A DNA stretch of 64,000 nucleotides from an uncultured Rubripirellula sp. (GTDB taxonomy: Bacteria; Planctomycetota; Planctomycetia; Pirellulales; Pirellulaceae): contig CALJHC010000016.1 of NCBI GenBank assembly GCA_938075415.1, positions 1-64,000 on the forward strand. Direction: 5' to 3'. The notes below the pieces were generated by a model that was not told the origin of the DNA, searched no databases, and saw only the letters and a list, made by a program, of their open reading frames with translations. Of this stretch, positions 38,034-48,190 are shown piece by piece. Within the stretch, counting starts at the first letter, position 1. Each line of letters starts with the position of its first letter. A program made the translations under genes and the position numbers.

Positions 38034-39392
38034 CTAGATGGTTAAATTCTCAAGGTCACCCGTACTATCACCAATAAAATCGACTGGCGTTTCAAATCGC
38101 TGTAGCATCGACAAGAAAAGATTACACATTGGTGTTTCAGGGGTAACGTTCACGTGTCTCCCTGAATCAACCGTTCCGCCCCCACTTCCAGCAAGTAGGA
38201 CTGGTAGATTTTCATTGTTGTGACGATCACCGTCACTAATTGCGCTGCCGTAGCAAATCATCGATTGATCCAGAAGATTGCAATCAGGTCCATCCTGCAC
38301 GTGCTTCAATCGCTCAAGAAAATAAGCTAGCTGCTCGACGTGAAATCGATTGATTTCCCTGATCTTGGAATGTTTCGTAGCGTCACCACGATGATGCGAC
38401 AAATCATGGTGGCCATCTGGGACGTCGATTTGCCGGTAGCTTCGATTGCTGCCCGCATCCGCAAGCATGAAGGTTGCGATGCGAGTACGATCCATTTGAA
38501 AAGCAAGCACCATCATGTCACACATCAATCGCATGTGCTCTCCGTAATCACTCGGAATTCCCTTCGGTGTTGGATAATCGACTTCCGCCTCAATCTCGGT
38601 TGAAGACTGGCTCAGCTCAATACGCCGTTCCACCTCGCGAACCCCGTTAAGGTATTCATCCAGTTTCTGTTGATCAGTGCTTCCCAACTTCTTTTGCAGG
38701 GATTTTGCGTCATCCGAAATGAAGTCCAGAATACTTTTCTTGAAGGCATCGCGTCTTGCTGCGTTCTCATCGCGCTGCTGAGAACTTCCCGAACCAAACA
38801 GTCGATCAAAAACAAATCTGGGGTTAGTTTCTTTTCCTACAGGAGTTGATTCTGAAGACCACGAAATATTTGACGAGTAGGCACAACTGTATCCACTGTC
38901 ACAGTTGCCGGCACTTCGTCCCGGCTCACAACCCAGTTCCAGCGAAGCAAAGCGGGTCTGATCACCACTCAATTTTGCGGCAACCTGATCGACCGAGACG
39001 CCGGACCGGATATCAGAGCCATTGGTTTTTCTTGGCTGAGAACCAGTGAGGAAAACAGACGCGCTTCGAGCATGATCACCGGCGCCATCTCCGTTCGCTC
39101 GACCCTTGTCATGTGTCAAACCACTAATGACCATCAAATCGTCACGAACTTTGTTTAATGGCTGCAGAATGTAGGGCAGATCGAACCCGTAGCCTGTCTG
39201 ATGAGGAGTCCAGTCAGGTAAGTGAACGCCGTTGGGGACAAACATAAAAGCCATCCGTTTGGGAGCGGTTGACCTTGTTCCGCCATAGGCAGAAACCTTG
39301 GGAGCTAAAGATTCCATCCACGGCAACGCCAGTGACATTCCGACACCGCGTAAAACAGTCCGACGTGTTAAAGCATTTCTTTTAATTGTCAT
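38034..39392 (-). CDS. DUF1552 protein, exported
   Basis: A 452-residue DUF1552 protein, the usual partner of DUF1592-type cytochromes in planctomycetes; its fold resembles DUF1501/phosphatase-sulfatase proteins. It starts with an export region (RTVLRGVGMSLALPWMESL) of Tat-like type with a single Arg pair. Core motifs are PKRMAFMFVPNGVHLPDW, DLMVISGLTHDKGRANGDGAGDHARSASVFLTG and IGDSTGDLENL at the end. Its ATG overlaps the DUF1592 stop as ATGA, so it is translationally coupled. The reaction is unknown. Confidence 0.93.
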   Translation of the reverse strand: MTIKRNALTRRTVLRGVGMSLALPWMESLAPKVSAYGGTRSTAPKRMAFMFVPNGVHLPDWTPHQTGYGFDLPYILQPLNKVRDDLMVISGLTHDKGRANGDGAGDHARSASVFLTGSQPRKTNGSDIRSGVSVDQVAAKLSGDQTRFASLELGCEPGRSAGNCDSGYSCAYSSNISWSSESTPVGKETNPRFVFDRLFGSGSSQQRDENAARRDAFKKSILDFISDDAKSLQKKLGSTDQQKLDEYLNGVREVERRIELSQSSTEIEAEVDYPTPKGIPSDYGEHMRLMCDMMVLAFQMDRTRIATFMLADAGSNRSYRQIDVPDGHHDLSHHRGDATKHSKIREINRFHVEQLAYFLERLKHVQDGPDCNLLDQSMICYGSAISDGDRHNNENLPVLLAGSGGGTVDSGRHVNVTPETPMCNLFLSMLQRFETPVDFIGDSTGDLENLTI

Positions 39393-41332
39393 TTTGCTCT
39401 CGTAAGCTCCCGCATGGTGAAAGGATCGCTGGTAACGATCGAGGCCACCAAAGCGCTAAAACGATAGTCATGAGTGCCCAAAGCATCGACGGCATCCTTC
39501 ACAGCACATCGATCATAAGACGCAAGGCCGCGACCAAGCGCGTAAATCAGTAACTTCTCCGTCATACACTGACAAAAAGCCTGTTTCTTATCTTCGGTCA
39601 GAATCTGCATCAACTCCACCGCGCCCTCAAAATCTCGGTTGCCCGGTAGCTGTCCCGACGCGTCAATCTTCACCTCACCGATCTGATCGCGGAAAGCTCC
39701 AATCGCGTCAAAGTTTTCGAGACCGAAACCAAGCGCATCCATTGTCTTGTGACAGGATGCACAACTGGGATTTGCTCGGTGTTGCTCCATCTGTTCCCGT
39801 AAAGATCCTAACGTTTCGCCGCCTTCCTCAAGTTCCGGTACATCACTGGGTGGATCGGGAGGTGGTTCGTCCAAAATGTTTTCAAGAATCCACTTACCCC
39901 GTTTCACCGGCGAAGTTCGTGTTGGATTCGAGGTCAGGCTCAAAATACTTGCGTGAGTCAGAATACCTCGCCTGCCACGATTGAGAGCCACTCTCTGAAA
40001 TTCAGTTCCCTTCACTTGATTCATGCCATAGTGCTTGGCCAATCGCTCATTCACGTAAGTGTAATCGGCGGTGAGAAACTCAAGCACACTGCGATCTTCG
40101 GAAACAATTCGCCAGAAAAACTCTTCGGTTTCTTTTCGCATTGACTGCCGAAGTTCCTGATCAAAACTCGGAAACATTTCGGGATCCGGCGTGAGTCGCT
40201 CGACGTCACGAAGTTGCAACCACTGCCCAGCAAAATTATCAATCAAGGCCCTTGCCTTGGGATCAGCGAGCATGCGACGTGCTTCGCCAACAATCACTTC
40301 TGGATTTTGGAACGCGTCTTCCGCAGCCAATCCAAACAATCGCTCGTCCGGCATACTACTCCACAAAAAATAAGACAGCCGGCTGGCTATTTCATAACTG
40401 TTCAATTGCCGAATGCCAGTTAATTCATCACCTGGTTGATCTTCCTCAACTCGAAACAAAAAGTTTGGGTTGGACAAAATAGCTGCGGTAACCGTTTTCA
40501 TGATTTCGGCATCGGACCCATCAAGCTCCCATACTGAACGCATGATTGCGAACAGGCGCTGCTGTTCCTCGTCGGTGATTGGACGACGAAAAGCCCTTTC
40601 TGCAAACGAACGAACATTTTGTGTCGCCGCCAACACCCGATCTTCCACCGACTCACTCGAGGACTCAATTGGATAAACTGTTTTTCGGACCTGTTCATCT
40701 TCCCAAATGGCCGTGGCGATTCGTTCGGCTGCTTGCAAATACTTTTCCAGAAGCACCGGTGGAAGCGAAAGAACATCGGCTATGTTGTCAAATCCATTGC
40801 CCACATCATCGGAGGGAAATTCTCTTGCAAGCTTCAGATCCAGCCCAGTGAGATCTCGAATTGTATTGTCGTACTCTGCTTTATTGAGGCGTCTCAAAGT
40901 CACCCGACCCGGACTGGTTTGAGATGAGCAATCAAATTGCGACAATTCATACTCCAAACCAGAAATCAATTGCTGAGACTTTTCCAAATCAATTGGATCA
41001 GCATCTTCGGGAGGCATTTGTCGCTCTCGTACCAGACGAATGACCTTTTCCCACAGCTCAAAATCTTTTTGCACATCGGCATTCAGAACATATCGATCAA
41101 ACGCCACACCACCCTCAGCCTGGTCACCAGAGTGACAGTCGCTGCAATAACGCTTCAGTAATGGACGTACTTTCTCTGAGAAATGGGTTGCAACCTCTTT
41201 CTCCTCAGCCACGACGGCCAAAGATCCTGAAACCCAAATACAAATCAATGGCAATTGCCAAAGGCTGCGGACCGATAACGAACCAGGCAAGCTTTTTGCT
41301 CCTGTTAAATGAAGAACTTGCGGACTGTGCAT
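39389..41332 (-). CDS. DUF1587/1595/1592/1588/1585 cytochrome
   Basis: A 647-residue exported cytochrome of the second planctomycete type. After the signal peptide comes the haem domain, with VRPLLKRYCSDCHSGDQAEGG and distal RQMPPEDADP. DUF1587 follows (VTLRRLNKAEYDNTIRDLTG), then DUF1595 (AFRRPITDEEQQ), DUF1592 (ILSNPNFLFRVEE, LSYFLWSSMPDE), DUF1588 (TSPVKRGKWILENIL, SCASCHKTMDALGFGLENFD with a second CxxCH) and DUF1585 (EKLLIYALGRGLASYD). ATG 41332 is chosen; the frame stays open to 41455 but that extension would bury the signal peptide. First gene of the operon, coupled to DUF1552. Confidence 0.92.
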   Translation of the reverse strand: MHSPQVLHLTGAKSLPGSLSVRSLWQLPLICIWVSGSLAVVAEEKEVATHFSEKVRPLLKRYCSDCHSGDQAEGGVAFDRYVLNADVQKDFELWEKVIRLVRERQMPPEDADPIDLEKSQQLISGLEYELSQFDCSSQTSPGRVTLRRLNKAEYDNTIRDLTGLDLKLAREFPSDDVGNGFDNIADVLSLPPVLLEKYLQAAERIATAIWEDEQVRKTVYPIESSSESVEDRVLAATQNVRSFAERAFRRPITDEEQQRLFAIMRSVWELDGSDAEIMKTVTAAILSNPNFLFRVEEDQPGDELTGIRQLNSYEIASRLSYFLWSSMPDERLFGLAAEDAFQNPEVIVGEARRMLADPKARALIDNFAGQWLQLRDVERLTPDPEMFPSFDQELRQSMRKETEEFFWRIVSEDRSVLEFLTADYTYVNERLAKHYGMNQVKGTEFQRVALNRGRRGILTHASILSLTSNPTRTSPVKRGKWILENILDEPPPDPPSDVPELEEGGETLGSLREQMEQHRANPSCASCHKTMDALGFGLENFDAIGAFRDQIGEVKIDASGQLPGNRDFEGAVELMQILTEDKKQAFCQCMTEKLLIYALGRGLASYDRCAVKDAVDALGTHDYRFSALVASIVTSDPFTMRELTRAK

Positions 41333-41775
41333 TCTACCGATTACCCATCGAATTAGCAGGATCGATTCAGAACTGGGCATTACCAGACATGCCGACGGGA
41401 CCCCCAAATGGCTGAATCCTGAAGCCAAGGAGCCCTCCTCCGCAACCTGATGCATTATGACTCGGAGGCGAGTGCAATTCTAATTCAACACGGAAGTACC
41501 GACAAAGCTGCTGCTTTTTTGCTGGGAACTGGAAAAAATGAAAACAACCTACTCGATGAACGACTGAATGGATTCAACGCTAAGACGGTCCTATCCACTA
41601 TTTGGCCGCCATGTGGCCTGTTTTGTCGGCCAACGCCGTAAGACTCAATTCACCTTGATCACACGGGCGAGGCTGTCGATAAACTAGTGAATCCCCAAGT
41701 GTGGCCGGTACGTGTCCGAGCGTCCTTTCGCCCTCTTGGCACCTGTCATTTTGACTCCTGCACTATGAATGCTAC
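41333..41775. other. Divergent intergenic region
   Basis: The region lies between the divergent DUF1592 operon and the membrane-protein gene. A weak hairpin, TTGGCCG/CGGCCAA with an 18-nt loop, sits at 41602-41633. No gene or repeat was recognised. Confidence 0.45.
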
Positions 41776-43041
41776 ATGCCAGCTGATAGCGAAGCTGTTG
41801 GAACGAACACCGAGTTTCTATTCTCGCGACTGTGGGCCGTTGGCTTCCTGGTTTTGATGTCGGTTACATGGCCATTGTGGTTTCGATCCACAGAAAGTGG
41901 ATTCCCCATGATTCCACTTATCCCACTGCTAGCCAGCACTTCATTTTTAACGTTAGCCGCAGGCTCATTCTGCTCGCTCACCTTGGGGTCCCTTCTGCTT
42001 GTGATTGTTTGCAGTCGCAAGCATCAAAGACTCTGTTGGTATGGCGTTAGCGTTACCTTGCTTCTTTGCTTCATAATTGACCAACATCGGATCCAGCCTT
42101 GGGCCTACCAAACATTTTTTTACGCGACACTGTTTGCGTTGAACCCGCCGGGTCGTTGGAAGTCGTGGATGATTCCATTGGCGGCCAGCATTTACCTGTA
42201 CAGTGCCGCCGGAAAATTTGATCTGCAATTCATCAATACGGTCGGCCAAGATTTTTTGTTTTCACTGCCCGGTCCACTCGCACATCTAATGGAGACAACG
42301 TCTCCGGAGACACGGCAATGGTTCGCGTTGGTCTTTCCCGCAACTGAATTGTCAATTGCAGCAAGCCTCTGCTTTAAACGTCTCCGATACTATGCTGGTG
42401 CCGCTGCAATCTGCATGCACATCTCCTTGATCATCGTTTTAGGTCCTTGGCTAGAAAATCACAGCAGTGGTGTTCTCATCTGGAATGTTCTGCTGGTTGC
42501 CCAAAATCATTACCTGTTTCTATCTGACCGGAACGCTGCTTCGCTAACCAACCCAGTTAAATCAGCAACAACGAGATGGATGCGTGTCAGATTTTTTGTT
42601 TTGGGATCAATGTGGTTTATCGCTTTGTTTGCACCTTGCCTTGAACGAAAAGGGTTTTGGGATCACTGGACCTCCTGGTCGCTTTATTCACCGCATACAA
42701 GTCGTGCGAAAATCGAAATCCATCAATCTGCTGTGACACAGCTAACGCAATCATTACAGCAATCACTGAAAGAAGACCGCGACATGGATTCGTGGCGAGA
42801 GATAGACCTTGGGACTTGGTCTCTCAGAACACGAGGTGTACCCATTTACCCCCAAGCCAGGTATCAACTCTGTCTTGCTAAAGAAATTGCTGACAGGCTC
42901 AATTCCAACGATGAACTGAGAGTGAAACTGCAAAGTTCGTCAAATCGCTGGTCGGGCCAGCGTGAAGAGGAACAACTCTTGAATCGCGATGAAATCAATC
43001 GAGCATTCAGTTCGTATTGGCTAACACCAAAACACGATTAA
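41776..43041 (+). CDS. Multi-pass membrane protein (HTTM/DoxX-like)
   Basis: A 421-residue integral membrane protein with roughly nine or ten hydrophobic segments between residues 18 and 300, then a soluble tail. The motif IIDQHRIQPWAYQTFF followed by LFALNPPGRWKSW and YLYSAAGKFDLQF resembles the HTTM (vitamin-K-carboxylase-like) and DoxX/MauE membrane families, where Asp-Gln and Gln-Pro-Trp motifs are conserved. No catalytic Lys of gamma-carboxylase was identified. The tail ends with a basic, Gln-rich segment. It is monocistronic, ending before the strong palindrome at 43146. Function unknown. Confidence 0.7.
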   Translation: MPADSEAVGTNTEFLFSRLWAVGFLVLMSVTWPLWFRSTESGFPMIPLIPLLASTSFLTLAAGSFCSLTLGSLLLVIVCSRKHQRLCWYGVSVTLLLCFIIDQHRIQPWAYQTFFYATLFALNPPGRWKSWMIPLAASIYLYSAAGKFDLQFINTVGQDFLFSLPGPLAHLMETTSPETRQWFALVFPATELSIAASLCFKRLRYYAGAAAICMHISLIIVLGPWLENHSSGVLIWNVLLVAQNHYLFLSDRNAASLTNPVKSATTRWMRVRFFVLGSMWFIALFAPCLERKGFWDHWTSWSLYSPHTSRAKIEIHQSAVTQLTQSLQQSLKEDRDMDSWREIDLGTWSLRTRGVPIYPQARYQLCLAKEIADRLNSNDELRVKLQSSSNRWSGQREEEQLLNRDEINRAFSSYWLTPKHD

Positions 43042-43145
43042 AGCGTCATACCAGTTGACGAACCCATCCATTGTTCCGAGTGGCATGCGTTTAATCAAAG
43101 TGAATTTATCATCGTCAGCGTTGCCAAATCAGTGATGTGTCTACA

Positions 43146-43181
43146 AAAATGCCACCGCAATTTAAATTGCGGTGGCATTTT
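43146..43181. terminator. Perfect 36-bp palindrome, bidirectional terminator
   Basis: Two 18-base arms are exactly complementary with no loop bases excluded. The core gccaccgcaattt / aaattgcggtggc is flanked by A-run and T-run. It lies between convergent genes (ends at 43041 and 43233). The A/T flanks give a U-run in both directions, fitting intrinsic termination of both transcripts. Confidence 0.9.
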
Positions 43182-43232
43182 GCAGTTTACTGATCGGTAT
43201 AGAACAAAGGCAGAGCTAACCCATGGTTTCTT

Positions 43233-44372
43233 CTATACCTGCTCCCAACTATTTTCTTCAGCACTTTTCAGCACCGCGTCACAAACTCGCTGAGTTTCTT
43301 GCGCATCGCGGAAAGTGGGATGCACGGTGCCACCAGACTCGACACCTTTGATGAAATCGGCAACCTGATGCACGAACGTATGCTCGTACCCAATCTGCAA
43401 CCCGGGCACCCACCATTTGTCCATATAAGGATGCTCTCCGCCATGATCAGTCACGTGGATAGAGCGCCATCCGCGTAGCTTACCCTCGTCACTATGCTCA
43501 AAGTACTCCAGTCGATGCAAGTCATGTAGATCCCAACGAATCGAAGCATTCTCACCGTTGATTTCCAATGTGTAGAGTGCTTTGTGCCCCCTGGCATAGC
43601 GGGTGGACTCAAAAAGACCAAGTGAGCCATTGCCGAAGTGGCAAAGGAATGCACAGGCATCATCGATGCTGACGGGTTCCATTTTACCTGTTTCGGTATG
43701 CATTCGTTCTTTGACGAAGGTTTCCGTCATGGCGGTAACATCTCGAATGGACCCGTTCAACCAAATCGCTGTATCGATGCAGTGCGCGAGAAGGTCTCCG
43801 GTCACTCCGGACCCTGCAGCCTCTTTATCCAGTCGCCAGAGCGCTGCCCCACCCTGTGGTACATCTTCCGAAATTGTCCAATCCTGCAGGAAGTTTGCAC
43901 GATAATGGAAAATACGACCAAGCCGACCTTCCTCAATGAGATGCTTTGCCATGGTGACAGCAGGAACACGTCGGTAGTTGTACCAAACCGTGTTGACAAC
44001 ACCTGCTTTTTCAACAGCCTCACACATCCGCTCACCCTGTTCGGTGTTGAGAGCGAGTGGCTTCTCGCAAAGAATCATCTTACCGGCTTCCGCTGCGGCA
44101 ATCGCAATTTCAGCATGGGAATTATTTGGCGTGCAAATATCAATTGCATCAATATCGTCGCGTTTGATCAAGTCCCGCCAATCGGTTTCGGTCGACTCAT
44201 ATTGCCATTGGTCGGCGAAGGCTTGAACCTTCTCTTGGTTGCGTCCGCAGACAGCCTTCAACACGGGACGATGTTCCAATTCTGGAAAGAAATCGTTCAC
44301 TCGTTTGTATCCATTGGAGTGAGTTCGACCCATGAACCCATACCCGATTAGTCCGATATTGATTGTTTTCAT
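43233..44372 (-). CDS. Gfo/Idh/MocA sugar dehydrogenase (levoglucosan-dehydrogenase-like subgroup)
   Basis: A 379-residue NAD(P)-dependent oxidoreductase with no signal peptide. The Rossmann start is [19 protein letters not shown]; the family EKP motif is in [11 protein letters not shown]. Central features [28 protein letters not shown] and [18 protein letters not shown] include the catalytic Asp/His helix (D-x-x-x-H-x-x-D type). These segments recall bacterial levoglucosan dehydrogenase as remembered, which oxidises the C3 hydroxyl of anhydro-sugars; this was not aligned. It is third in a same-strand cluster with a TIM-barrel isomerase and a cupin isomerase, all likely cytoplasmic sugar catabolism. 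Substrate unproven. Confidence 0.9.
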   Translation of the reverse strand: MKTINIGLIGYGFMGRTHSNGYKRVNDFFPELEHRPVLKAVCGRNQEKVQAFADQWQYESTETDWRDLIKRDDIDAIDICTPNNSHAEIAIAAAEAGKMILCEKPLALNTEQGERMCEAVEKAGVVNTVWYNYRRVPAVTMAKHLIEEGRLGRIFHYRANFLQDWTISEDVPQGGAALWRLDKEAAGSGVTGDLLAHCIDTAIWLNGSIRDVTAMTETFVKERMHTETGKMEPVSIDDACAFLCHFGNGSLGLFESTRYARGHKALYTLEINGENASIRWDLHDLHRLEYFEHSDEGKLRGWRSIHVTDHGGEHPYMDKWWVPGLQIGYEHTFVHQVADFIKGVESGGTVHPTFRDAQETQRVCDAVLKSAEENSWEQV

Positions 44373-44423
44373 TTTGAATTCAGCGTAGTTGTAATAAGAA
44401 AATTAAGAACAAATTGTGATTGA

Positions 44424-45458
44424 CTACGATTGCCGCCCATGAGCGTCTCGCACATCAACCATCGCTTTGAGAATGACATTCCAAGTTTCAGGATTCTCCA
44501 GAACGCTATTTGGGAACATGCATCCATCCCAACAGATATGTTTTAGGCCGCGACTCTCAGCATCTTTTAGCCAATAACCCGCTGTTCGCGTGATATCCAG
44601 TTTTCCATTTGGATCATCCGCTTGGCAATGCTTTCCAGTCTTGTCATGCGATCCCGCACCATGAACCGTTCCATCGTTCTGTGCGACGTGGAAATCAATT
44701 GTCCAAGGTCGCAGTTTGTCAGTCATCGTCTCGTAAGCAGCGTAAAAATCATCTTCGGAATAGCCGTCTTGCAACAACGCATGCTCAGGAGCGTTGTAGC
44801 CCATCAGGTATAGATAGGTGTGAGCTTGGTCAGCCTGAAAACCAAACGAATCCGGCTTACCGACACCTTCCAAGATATCCAACATATCTTTCCAGCTATG
44901 CATCCCAGCCCAGCAGATTTCCCCTTCACAAGCCAAACGTTCGCCATGGTCTTCTGCAATGGCGGCCGCCTGCTTGAAAGTGGAGATAATGCGCGCTGTA
45001 TTTTCGTCAGTATTTTCACGCCACTTTTCGACACCGAACTCGGCTGAGTCAATTCGAATGGCACCGTACTCTCGGATACCATGCTCGTTGAAAACTTTGG
45101 CGATACGACAAGCCTTGTGAATAGCGTCGAGAAACTTGCCCTGCTGCTCGTCATCACCCATCGCAGAGTCACCGACGGTCCCGGGCCAAACAGGCGCAAC
45201 GAGCGAGCCCACCTTGAGATCGTAACTGCCGATCTGATCAGCAATCTGTTTTAATTCATCCTCCGAAGCATCAGGATCGGTATGTGGGTGAAACAAAAAG
45301 TAATCCACACCCTCAAACTTCTGGCCATCAACTTCAGCCGCGGCGGTAAGCTGCAACATTTTATCAAGACTGATTGGTGGTTCCTGGCCTTCCTCATCCC
45401 CTTTTCCAACCAGGCCGGGCCACATTGCATTATGTAATTTTAAGGATGCATTCGTCAT
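44424..45458 (-). CDS. Sugar phosphate isomerase/epimerase-like TIM barrel (AP_endonuc_2)
   Basis: A 344-residue xylose-isomerase-like TIM barrel. Metal-ligand positions are suggested by [16 protein letters not shown] (Glu), [12 protein letters not shown] (Asp/His), [12 protein letters not shown] (Asp-x-His) and [10 protein letters not shown]. Members isomerise or epimerise sugars, or eliminate from keto-sugars. ATG 45458 is preferred over the longer frame to 45524 because GAGGAAA precedes it and the extension ([10 protein letters not shown]...) looks non-native. It lies 51 bp upstream of the dehydrogenase. In levoglucosan-type pathways a TIM-barrel protein of this family acts on the 3-keto product, so a two-step route is a fair inference. 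Confidence 0.87.
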   Translation of the reverse strand: MTNASLKLHNAMWPGLVGKGDEEGQEPPISLDKMLQLTAAAEVDGQKFEGVDYFLFHPHTDPDASEDELKQIADQIGSYDLKVGSLVAPVWPGTVGDSAMGDDEQQGKFLDAIHKACRIAKVFNEHGIREYGAIRIDSAEFGVEKWRENTDENTARIISTFKQAAAIAEDHGERLACEGEICWAGMHSWKDMLDILEGVGKPDSFGFQADQAHTYLYLMGYNAPEHALLQDGYSEDDFYAAYETMTDKLRPWTIDFHVAQNDGTVHGAGSHDKTGKHCQADDPNGKLDITRTAGYWLKDAESRGLKHICWDGCMFPNSVLENPETWNVILKAMVDVRDAHGRQS

Positions 45459-45538
45459 TGATTCGTTTCCTCGATTAATAGCGGTTAGGTCGCAAAAATA
45501 TTCGGCCTTCCGAGGCCGACCCATCGTCTCTCTTCTTC

Positions 45539-46789
45539 CTATGAACCCGCCTTCGGCAGATTCTCGTGCGTGTCAGGACCAAAGTAACGTAATCCTACCA
45601 GTGGCTCGGTACCCGTGTTCTCGATTTCGACCCCAGCGTTGGCAGCCAGATGAGAAATGAAAACTTCATCCAAGGTATTTTCTCCAAATCTAATCATCGC
45701 TGGGGTTTGAAGATCGAGTGAACCCATTTTTCCACGACCTTGAACATTTATCCAGCTGCTGGCACCCGGATCACGTAATGTACATTTCGCACCGGGCTGA
45801 ATCGTCAATTCTTTCGCGCTGAATAATTGACGACCATCAATGGTTCCATAAACGATCCAGAGATCCTCATATCCGTCTCCACTGCGTTGTAAATCGCAGA
45901 CCGGCTCGAGGTAATTGCTGTTCTTGAAGTGGGTATCAACGTTTTTCGCCCAATCAAGCTGCCCGATAATAAAGTCAAGGTCTTGATGCTTTTCCTCGGG
46001 CATATCCTTCACCAGAAACGACCATGGCACGCACCTCCCCTCCACGATTGACTGAAACATTCCAAAAACATCGCTACCCCACTGCGGCTCGTAGGTGCAC
46101 AGCGATCCCGGTGCGTGCAAAACGCCTGGAGGAATTAACCATCCCGTACCACGCTTCAGGCGATAGGCACGGCTCAAATCTAGAATGCCATTGTCACCCG
46201 CATTCCAATTCTCCAGACATCGCCGCACCTCGCCTGGTTGGGTACCAGGTTCCAGACCCATGAAGGTGTAAGCGAAATTGTTGTCCACATTATTAAGCTG
46301 CGGCGGAAAATAGTAACTCTCAGGCTTTCCTTCCTGCCCGACGAGCTCTGCGTCCTCAGAACTCTGATGCATGTGGTGCGGTATTGGCCCCATGTTATCA
46401 AAAAATTTGGAATAGACTGGCCAGCGCTCGTATTGATCGTAAATCTTCGACCCAACAAGATCGGCGCCTTTTTCCGAAACAGCATCCTTGAGTAGAAACT
46501 TTTTTCCCTCGAAGAGGCAAAAACTCAATCCCTCGTGCCAAACACGACCTTCGTTGGCGGCCTCGGTGGTGCTACCAAACCAACGTTCATCGATTCCTCC
46601 CCGATCAGCACCAAAACGATAATAATCGTTAGGATGCAATTTGATGCGACGACCAGGATGCAAGAAGGCGCGCGGCACCCAAGTGGGAGTCAGACGCAAT
46701 AAGCCCCCGCCTGCATCCAAGGCTGAATCCAAAACACTCGAGATGGAATCGCTTTTGACCGACCCTTCATCAAGTTGAACGCCACTCAT
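45539..46789 (-). CDS. Mannose-6-phosphate-isomerase-like cupin
   Basis: A 416-residue double-cupin protein of the phosphomannose isomerase type I-like group. The first cupin has metal motif [26 protein letters not shown] (His-x-His...Glu). The segment [30 protein letters not shown] supplies a late His. A second cupin at the C-terminus ([16 protein letters not shown]) lacks clear metal ligands. The start at 46789 (MSGVQLDEG) is preferred over 46864 as the family normally begins near there, but neither has a strong ribosome site. First gene of the same-strand sugar cluster; divergent from DUF4432. Confidence 0.78.
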   Translation of the reverse strand: MSGVQLDEGSVKSDSISSVLDSALDAGGGLLRLTPTWVPRAFLHPGRRIKLHPNDYYRFGADRGGIDERWFGSTTEAANEGRVWHEGLSFCLFEGKKFLLKDAVSEKGADLVGSKIYDQYERWPVYSKFFDNMGPIPHHMHQSSEDAELVGQEGKPESYYFPPQLNNVDNNFAYTFMGLEPGTQPGEVRRCLENWNAGDNGILDLSRAYRLKRGTGWLIPPGVLHAPGSLCTYEPQWGSDVFGMFQSIVEGRCVPWSFLVKDMPEEKHQDLDFIIGQLDWAKNVDTHFKNSNYLEPVCDLQRSGDGYEDLWIVYGTIDGRQLFSAKELTIQPGAKCTLRDPGASSWINVQGRGKMGSLDLQTPAMIRFGENTLDEVFISHLAANAGVEIENTGTEPLVGLRYFGPDTHENLPKAGS

Positions 46790-46956
46790 GTTCAATTGAA
46801 TTTCTCGGAAAAAGGAAATAGCGGGCTGAAAATGGCGGAATTCGATCCACTCGGTAGCCACCATCGGGGTTAAATGTTTTATTAGCTAGGCGCAACGCAT
46901 ACAAGAACGCCATCTTTGCAGAATCAGCAAATCTGACCTTCACTCAAATCTGATCC

Positions 46957-48132
46957 ATGACAACCAAAACTGCCCAACTTCGAGATTCCGGTTCCCGTGC
47001 AAGTCAAATTCAATGGGAAGAAGATTCGCCGCTTTCAATGACGATTGAGACCCGACAGGGGGAAATTACGACAAAGTACGGGAAGTTCGTTGGAGGTGTT
47101 TCCGATCAGATTGAGGTGATTGAGGTCGACACCGGAGCCGTCAGGGCCTTGATCCTTCCCACGCGTGGCATGGGAATTTGGAAAATCGAGAAAGATGGTG
47201 TCTCTTTCTCTTGGGATTCACCCATTTCCGGCCCTGTTCACCCCACACAAGTTCCTATCCACGATCCCAGCGGGATCGGCTGGCTCGAAGGTTTCGACGA
47301 ATTAGTCGTGCGTTGTGGTCTCGAAAGCAATGGCGCACCGGAACACGACGCCAATGGCAACCTGACCTACCCGCTCCATGGCAGAGTGGGCAACCTGCCT
47401 GCGCAATCGCTTTCAATCGAATTTGATGAAGCCTCTGGCCGGCTGGATGTGATTGGAGAAGTGATTGAATCCCGTCTTTTCATCAAACGCTTACGAATGC
47501 GAAGTCGCGTGCGATTTCAAGCGGGCAATGCTGAAATCTCTCTGCTTGATGACGTCACCAATGACCTCTCCAAGCCAGCTACCATGCAGTTGCTTTACCA
47601 CATCAATGTTGGTCACCCGGTCTTGGACGCAGGCTCCGTTCTGGAAGCACCTTTGGCAAGACTCGCCCCCAAAGATGAACTATCAGCGAGCGAAATGGAG
47701 ACGTGGAATCAGTTTGATGGACCGGAGAGTGGATTTTCTGAGAGAGTTTATTTCGCGGAATTAAGAAGTGATGAAAATTCCAGTACAACCGCCATGCTGC
47801 GGTCATCGGGTTCCGATCGCGGACTCGCAGTTTCCTTTAATACGAGTGGACTCCCTAAATTTATCATTTGGAAAAATACAGCAGCGACATCCGATGGTTA
47901 CGTCACCGGACTTGAGCCAGCGACAAATTTCCCAAATCAACGCTCCTACGAAGCGAACCAAGGTAGGGTCGTTGAGTTGCAACCCGATGAGACAGTCGCC
48001 TTTCGCGTCACACTCGAACCCTTGACCACGACGGAAGATGTCGAGCGGGTTAACGAGCGAATTCAAGACTTGAGAGGCGACTTGGATCCAGAAATCCACG
48101 ATAAACCCAAAGAAGGCTGGTCTCCACGTTAA
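46957..48132 (+). CDS. DUF4432 aldose-1-epimerase-like protein
   Basis: A 391-residue protein of the DUF4432/galactose-mutarotase-like superfamily. It shows VRALILPTRGMGIWKIEKDG, WLEGFDELVVRCGLESNGAPEHD, YPLHGRVGNLPA with a conserved His, LLYHINVGHPVLDAGS, and a C-terminal VTGLEPATNFPNQRS where the catalytic Glu of mutarotases normally lies. It would interconvert anomers or act on a related hemiacetal. No signal peptide, cytoplasmic. It is divergent from the isomerase/dehydrogenase genes across a 167-bp shared promoter region, so probably coregulated. Confidence 0.88.
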   Translation: MTTKTAQLRDSGSRASQIQWEEDSPLSMTIETRQGEITTKYGKFVGGVSDQIEVIEVDTGAVRALILPTRGMGIWKIEKDGVSFSWDSPISGPVHPTQVPIHDPSGIGWLEGFDELVVRCGLESNGAPEHDANGNLTYPLHGRVGNLPAQSLSIEFDEASGRLDVIGEVIESRLFIKRLRMRSRVRFQAGNAEISLLDDVTNDLSKPATMQLLYHINVGHPVLDAGSVLEAPLARLAPKDELSASEMETWNQFDGPESGFSERVYFAELRSDENSSTTAMLRSSGSDRGLAVSFNTSGLPKFIIWKNTAATSDGYVTGLEPATNFPNQRSYEANQGRVVELQPDETVAFRVTLEPLTTTEDVERVNERIQDLRGDLDPEIHDKPKEGWSPR

Positions 48133-48190
48133 CCTTCAATCGCTCGAGTTAATGATGGAATTCCATAGCTTAGGCAATCTCTCTTGAACC

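Noticed and set aside
41602..41633. Hairpin TTGGCCG/CGGCCAA as a terminator
   Set aside because: The long loop, the lack of a T-run and its place in a divergent promoter region do not suit termination.
43638..44351. A 237-codon plus-strand frame inside the dehydrogenase gene
   Set aside because: It is antisense to a protein with clear Rossmann and EKP motifs and shows no domain of its own.
44804..45244. A 146-codon minus-strand frame inside the TIM-barrel isomerase gene
   Set aside because: It is on the same strand in another frame, with no ribosome site or motif, and the isomerase frame contains conserved metal-site motifs.
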